Positions 15,082 through 16,958 of a DNA stretch of 16,958 nucleotides are shown one piece after another. A model generated the notes under the pieces. It made no database searches and was not told the DNA's origin. It saw only the letters and a program-made list of their open reading frames with translations. The translations under genes and the position numbers were made by a program. The stretch comes from RGIG1959 sp045604545 (GTDB taxonomy: Bacteria > Bacillota > Clostridia > Oscillospirales > Acutalibacteraceae): assembly GCA_045604545.1 (NCBI GenBank), contig JAZUOG010000066.1:1-16958 (forward strand), in the 5' to 3' direction. How positions within the stretch are numbered: position 1 is the first letter of the stretch; each line of letters opens with the position of its first letter.

Positions 15082-16113
15082 TTATCTCCTTTTGCGCTCC
15101 ATTATATAGTATGTGTCTTTTTTGTTCATACCGAGGGTGTTATAACGCTCGTTTATAAATATGACCTTCATGCAAGGAATGCTCTCCATGGCCTCTATCT
15201 CTTGTGTCAGTTTTTCTATTCTGTCTTCCGCACTTTTTATCGCTATCATTTTAGAATTACTGAACACTCTTAAACTACTATCACCAAGAGAAGCATTAAG
15301 TTTGCGAAGAGCATCTTCTTCGGCTTGCAAACGCCTTACTAGAGAGTTATATTTTTTTACAAAGATTTTCTCTTCATCGGTATAAATCTCCGAACCATTC
15401 AAGCAATACTTTATGTACGATGGTTCTCTATAATTCACCTTAACATCTTCCGTTGTTTGTGGTGGTAATATGTGTGGGTAGCCAATATTCCTAGCACGTT
15501 CCGTAATCTCATTAGAGCAGACACTGTCGTTGCTGTCATCGGATTGCTTTGTGCATTTACTGGTATCAATCTTCCTTTTTTGGACAATATAGCCTATTAT
15601 AGATGAAATAATCTCAGAAAACATCATATATGAAAGCGGAACACCAATAATCGCAAGCGCAACTATTATTACTATTATGCCCCAGTCGAACGGCTTGTCA
15701 TTCTCGATGTCAGCGGCAATAGTTGTATAGATTGTTGTTGTAGTAATTGTTGCAGTAGTGGTGGTACAACTTTCATTGCCGCCAGTCAAATCGTACTTCT
15801 CCCTAATTTCTTGAAACCGAATCCAACTGTCGGGGACTGTAGTTGTTGTGACTATTGTAGACGGAGAGTCAACTATGTCGCCGCTGTTTTCTTCTGTTTT
15901 ATTATCAAAGCTGTACGGACAATCAACATTGCCGTCACCGTCCATATCACAATGGTCATGAGCGGAATAGCCGTGGTGGTAGTGATAATCTCCGGTAGAG
16001 TAATTGTAATGTCCGCCGTTGCTGTCAGTTTTTCCCGAGTGAGCGGAGCATACAAGCGTAAGCGATAACAGCAAAATGCTCACAAGTATTACAAACCGAG
16101 CAATTCTACGCAT
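15082..16113 (-). CDS. YHYH-domain membrane protein with C-terminal coiled coil
   Basis: The protein is 343 aa from ATG at 16113, with AGAGGA 5 bp upstream; a TTG one codon earlier is less likely. It has a signal peptide (1-24), then the His-rich YHYH motif (HSGKTDSNGGHYNY, GDYHYHHGYSAHDH, residues 25-54), which may bind metal. DMDGDGNVDC (56-65) looks like a calcium loop. A Thr-rich, probably extracellular linker (85-133) leads to a transmembrane segment (about 145-177, possibly two passes). The cytoplasmic-side C-terminus is charged, with likely coiled coil around 255-310. Function is unknown; YHYH proteins often occur on mobile elements. It lies 15 bp after the upstream small gene and directly before the broken integrase, in one operon. 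Confidence 0.75.
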   Translation of the reverse strand: MRRIARFVILVSILLLSLTLVCSAHSGKTDSNGGHYNYSTGDYHYHHGYSAHDHCDMDGDGNVDCPYSFDNKTEENSGDIVDSPSTIVTTTTVPDSWIRFQEIREKYDLTGGNESCTTTTATITTTTIYTTIAADIENDKPFDWGIIVIIVALAIIGVPLSYMMFSEIISSIIGYIVQKRKIDTSKCTKQSDDSNDSVCSNEITERARNIGYPHILPPQTTEDVKVNYREPSYIKYCLNGSEIYTDEEKIFVKKYNSLVRRLQAEEDALRKLNASLGDSSLRVFSNSKMIAIKSAEDRIEKLTQEIEAMESIPCMKVIFINERYNTLGMNKKDTYYIMERKRR

Positions 16114-16128
16114 CAAAATCCTCTTTTC

Positions 16129-16497
16129 TTATTCTGTTATATAATCCATGACCCTTCTGAAGATCCGTAGCTCCTGTTGCGTAGGGATGAGATAATGACC
16201 TGAAGGGCGACCGTGACCGCCGCCACCTTCTTTGTATTTCAATATATCGCAGTCTGCAACAATACCGTTCTTGGTATACACGTTCACTCTGAAGTCAATC
16301 CCACGGTATTCCCAGCTTGCATACAAAAGATCTGTTATTCCGAATTTTACCCGCATTTCCTTATCGTATGAAGGACAGTATGCAATGTACATATCATTTC
16401 CCATATATGATCCGTTGGCACGAAATAATGCAGTAAAATGCGATGAGTTTACGCGCTTGCCGATGTATAAGCCTGAGATTTGTTTTCGATCGATCAT
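16129..16497 (-). CDS. Unknown 122-aa protein of the integrative element
   Basis: The start is taken at ATG 16497, preceded by GGGAGG 5 bp upstream; the longer frame to 16587 runs through the promoter. I do not recognise the family. The sequence looks like a compact alpha/beta protein with no signal peptide or membrane segment. A feature near the end, YKEGGGGHGRPSGHYL (GGGGH at 91-95), recalls the GGGH motif of DHHA1 domains in DHH phosphoesterases, but the DHH domain itself is missing, so this may be coincidence. It is the first gene of the minus-strand operon and shares its promoter (16525-16553) with the YHYH gene, which begins 15 bp later. Confidence 0.65.
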   Translation of the reverse strand: MIDRKQISGLYIGKRVNSSHFTALFRANGSYMGNDMYIAYCPSYDKEMRVKFGITDLLYASWEYRGIDFRVNVYTKNGIVADCDILKYKEGGGGHGRPSGHYLIPTQQELRIFRRVMDYITE

Positions 16498-16524
16498 AAG
16501 TACCTCCCGAGGTTTTCTGCCTTT

Positions 16525-16553
16525 ATCGTACCATACAGAATAAAAGAATGCAA
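16525..16553 (-). promoter_or_regulatory. Sigma-A promoter of the element operon
   Basis: On the minus strand TTGCAT (16548-16553) and TACGAT (16525-16530) are 17 bp apart, with a leader of about 20 nt to the ATG at 16497. Confidence 0.6.
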
Positions 16554-16688
16554 TCTTGTTTTGGAATAAGCTTATGAGGCATTGCAACTCTGCAATAGCT
16601 CATTTTGCGCGAGTCGACATTTTACGATAATTTGCTGTTCTGCCAATAGAGATATATTTATCGGAAATTCATATGTTGCGTTTGTGAT

Positions 16689-16768
16689 AAAAGAAAAAGA
16701 ACCGGCGTCATGGGAAGTGAGGTATCAGCCCGATTGAGCGTGATCAGCCACTTCCTGTTACCGATCCT
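16689..16768 (-). ncRNA. Candidate structured small RNA, about 80 nt
   Basis: The predicted minus-strand transcript folds into one long interrupted hairpin. P1 is GGATCGG (16761-16767) with CCGGTTC (16699-16705), 7 bp including two G-U. P2 is GGAAGTG with CACTTCC (16749-16755 and 16713-16719), 7 bp. P3 is ATCA with TGAT, then GCTC with GGGC closing an AATC loop. Directly after P1 comes TTTTTCTTTT, so the outer stem can act as its own terminator. A good promoter (16775-16803) precedes it. There is no ORF here on either strand. I do not recognise the RNA family; it could act in trans, in cis on the operon just downstream, or be part of the element's end. Confidence 0.55.
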
Positions 16769-16774
16769 ACCAAT

Positions 16775-16803
16775 ATAATACATCAGCGTGACATGAAAGT
16801 CAA
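16775..16803 (-). promoter_or_regulatory. Sigma-A promoter of the candidate small RNA
   Basis: On the minus strand TTGACT (16798-16803) and TATTAT (16775-16780) are 17 bp apart; the start should fall at about 16768, one base before the first paired base of P1. Confidence 0.65.
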
Positions 16804-16838
16804 TATAATATGATATCGGTTTTTTACAGCGATTGGTG

Positions 16839-16855
16839 GAGATAAGCGGTTGTTA
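16839..16855 (+). repeat. Candidate attR, 17-bp direct repeat
   Basis: This is an exact copy of the sequence at 14412-14428. The dispersed hairpin repeat starts about 10 bp to its right. Confidence 0.65.
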
Positions 16856-16865
16856 TATCAAGAAG

Positions 16866-16958
16866 GCCGTTTTTATCTCGCCTTTTGGTACAAGTAAAAA
16901 CGGCAGTTTGATCATTCCCAACGCCCCGTTAAGAAAACGTCACACTGTGACGTTTTCT
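16866..16958. repeat. Dispersed hairpin repeat, right-end copy
   Basis: A first inverted repeat, GCCGTTTTT (16866-16874) with AAAAACGGC (16896-16904), encloses ATCTCGCCTTTTGG. GTTTGATCA follows, then a perfect 12-bp hairpin, AGAAAACGTCAC (16932-16943), loop ACT, GTGACGTTTTCT (16947-16958). It is the counterpart of 157-234. The window ends exactly at the hairpin, so the element may continue. Confidence 0.75.

Larger units (their letters stand above)
14412..16855. mobile_element. Remnant of a small integrative element
   Basis: The region lies between two exact 17-bp copies of GAGATAAGCGGTTGTTA. It contains a broken integrase gene close to the left repeat, decayed coding debris, two intact minus-strand genes and a candidate small RNA near the right repeat. 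By eye it is clearly more AT-rich than the genes to its left. Outside the repeats, the terminator of the PLMP-like gene on the left and the dispersed hairpin repeat on the right would be adjacent in an empty site. This fits tyrosine-recombinase integration followed by decay. The integrase has lost its catalytic domain, so the element should no longer move by itself. Confidence 0.6.

Noticed and set aside
14808..15158. Plus-strand frame of 116 codons
   Set aside because: It is antisense to the integrase remnant, whose minus-strand zinc-ribbon and DNA-binding sequence is clearly the real coding strand.
1..16958. CRISPR array
   Set aside because: The repeats present are a 134-bp pair, a 17-bp pair and a two-copy hairpin family; there is no regular short repeat-spacer series and no cas gene.

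Overview
The window (about 17 kb, GC-rich coding sequence with Clostridia-type ribosome binding sites) looks like the chromosome of a spore-forming, Gram-positive gut-type Firmicute, most likely class Clostridia (Oscillospiraceae/Ruminococcaceae-like). The reasons are a clear spoIIID with a sigma-E-like promoter, an SLH-anchored secreted glycosidase, a dockerin-like module, lipoprotein signal peptides, and near-canonical sigma-A promoters with 17-18 bp spacers at most transcription units. Species-level assignment is not possible from the sequence alone.

Layout. 1-394: a minus-strand tRNA-Leu(UAA) whose 3' flank (terminator plus a conserved hairpin) is duplicated almost perfectly (1-134 and 189-322); the left copy keeps the last 15 nt of the tRNA. 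442-711 (-): spoIIID. 860-3325 (+): secreted GH3 N-acetylhexosaminidase (NagZ type) with three SLH repeats. 3449-8037 (+): an operon of two paralogous GH26-like glycosidases, the first with no export signal, the second secreted and carrying an adhesin-like domain and an eroded dockerin. 8139-10735 (+): an operon of a 5'-nucleotidase-family lipoprotein and an HSL-type esterase. 10792-12564 (-): calcineurin-like phosphoesterase lipoprotein. 12655-13413 (-): flavodoxin/2[4Fe-4S] EFR1-type protein. 13599-14347 (+): a 19-codon leader ORF coupled by ATGA to a 230-aa protein whose N-terminus resembles the PLMP/RRXRR module of IscB proteins but lacks any nuclease domain.

14412-16855: an apparent remnant of a small integrative element, more AT-rich by eye, bounded by exact 17-bp direct repeats. 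It holds a decayed plus-strand coding fragment, a truncated integrase pseudogene with an in-frame stop and a frameshift, a YHYH-domain membrane protein, a small unknown protein, and a candidate structured small RNA with its own promoter and terminator. 16866-16958: another copy of the dispersed repeat seen near the tRNA; its main hairpin keeps the same architecture while its inner stem bases differ in a compensatory way.

How the genes work together. The left two-thirds is mostly extracellular or cell-envelope hydrolysis: amino-sugar, mannan-like, nucleotide and ester substrates. The right third is accessory. The most interesting items are the PLMP-like protein with its repeated leader, the att-bounded element with its small RNA, and the covarying hairpin repeat.
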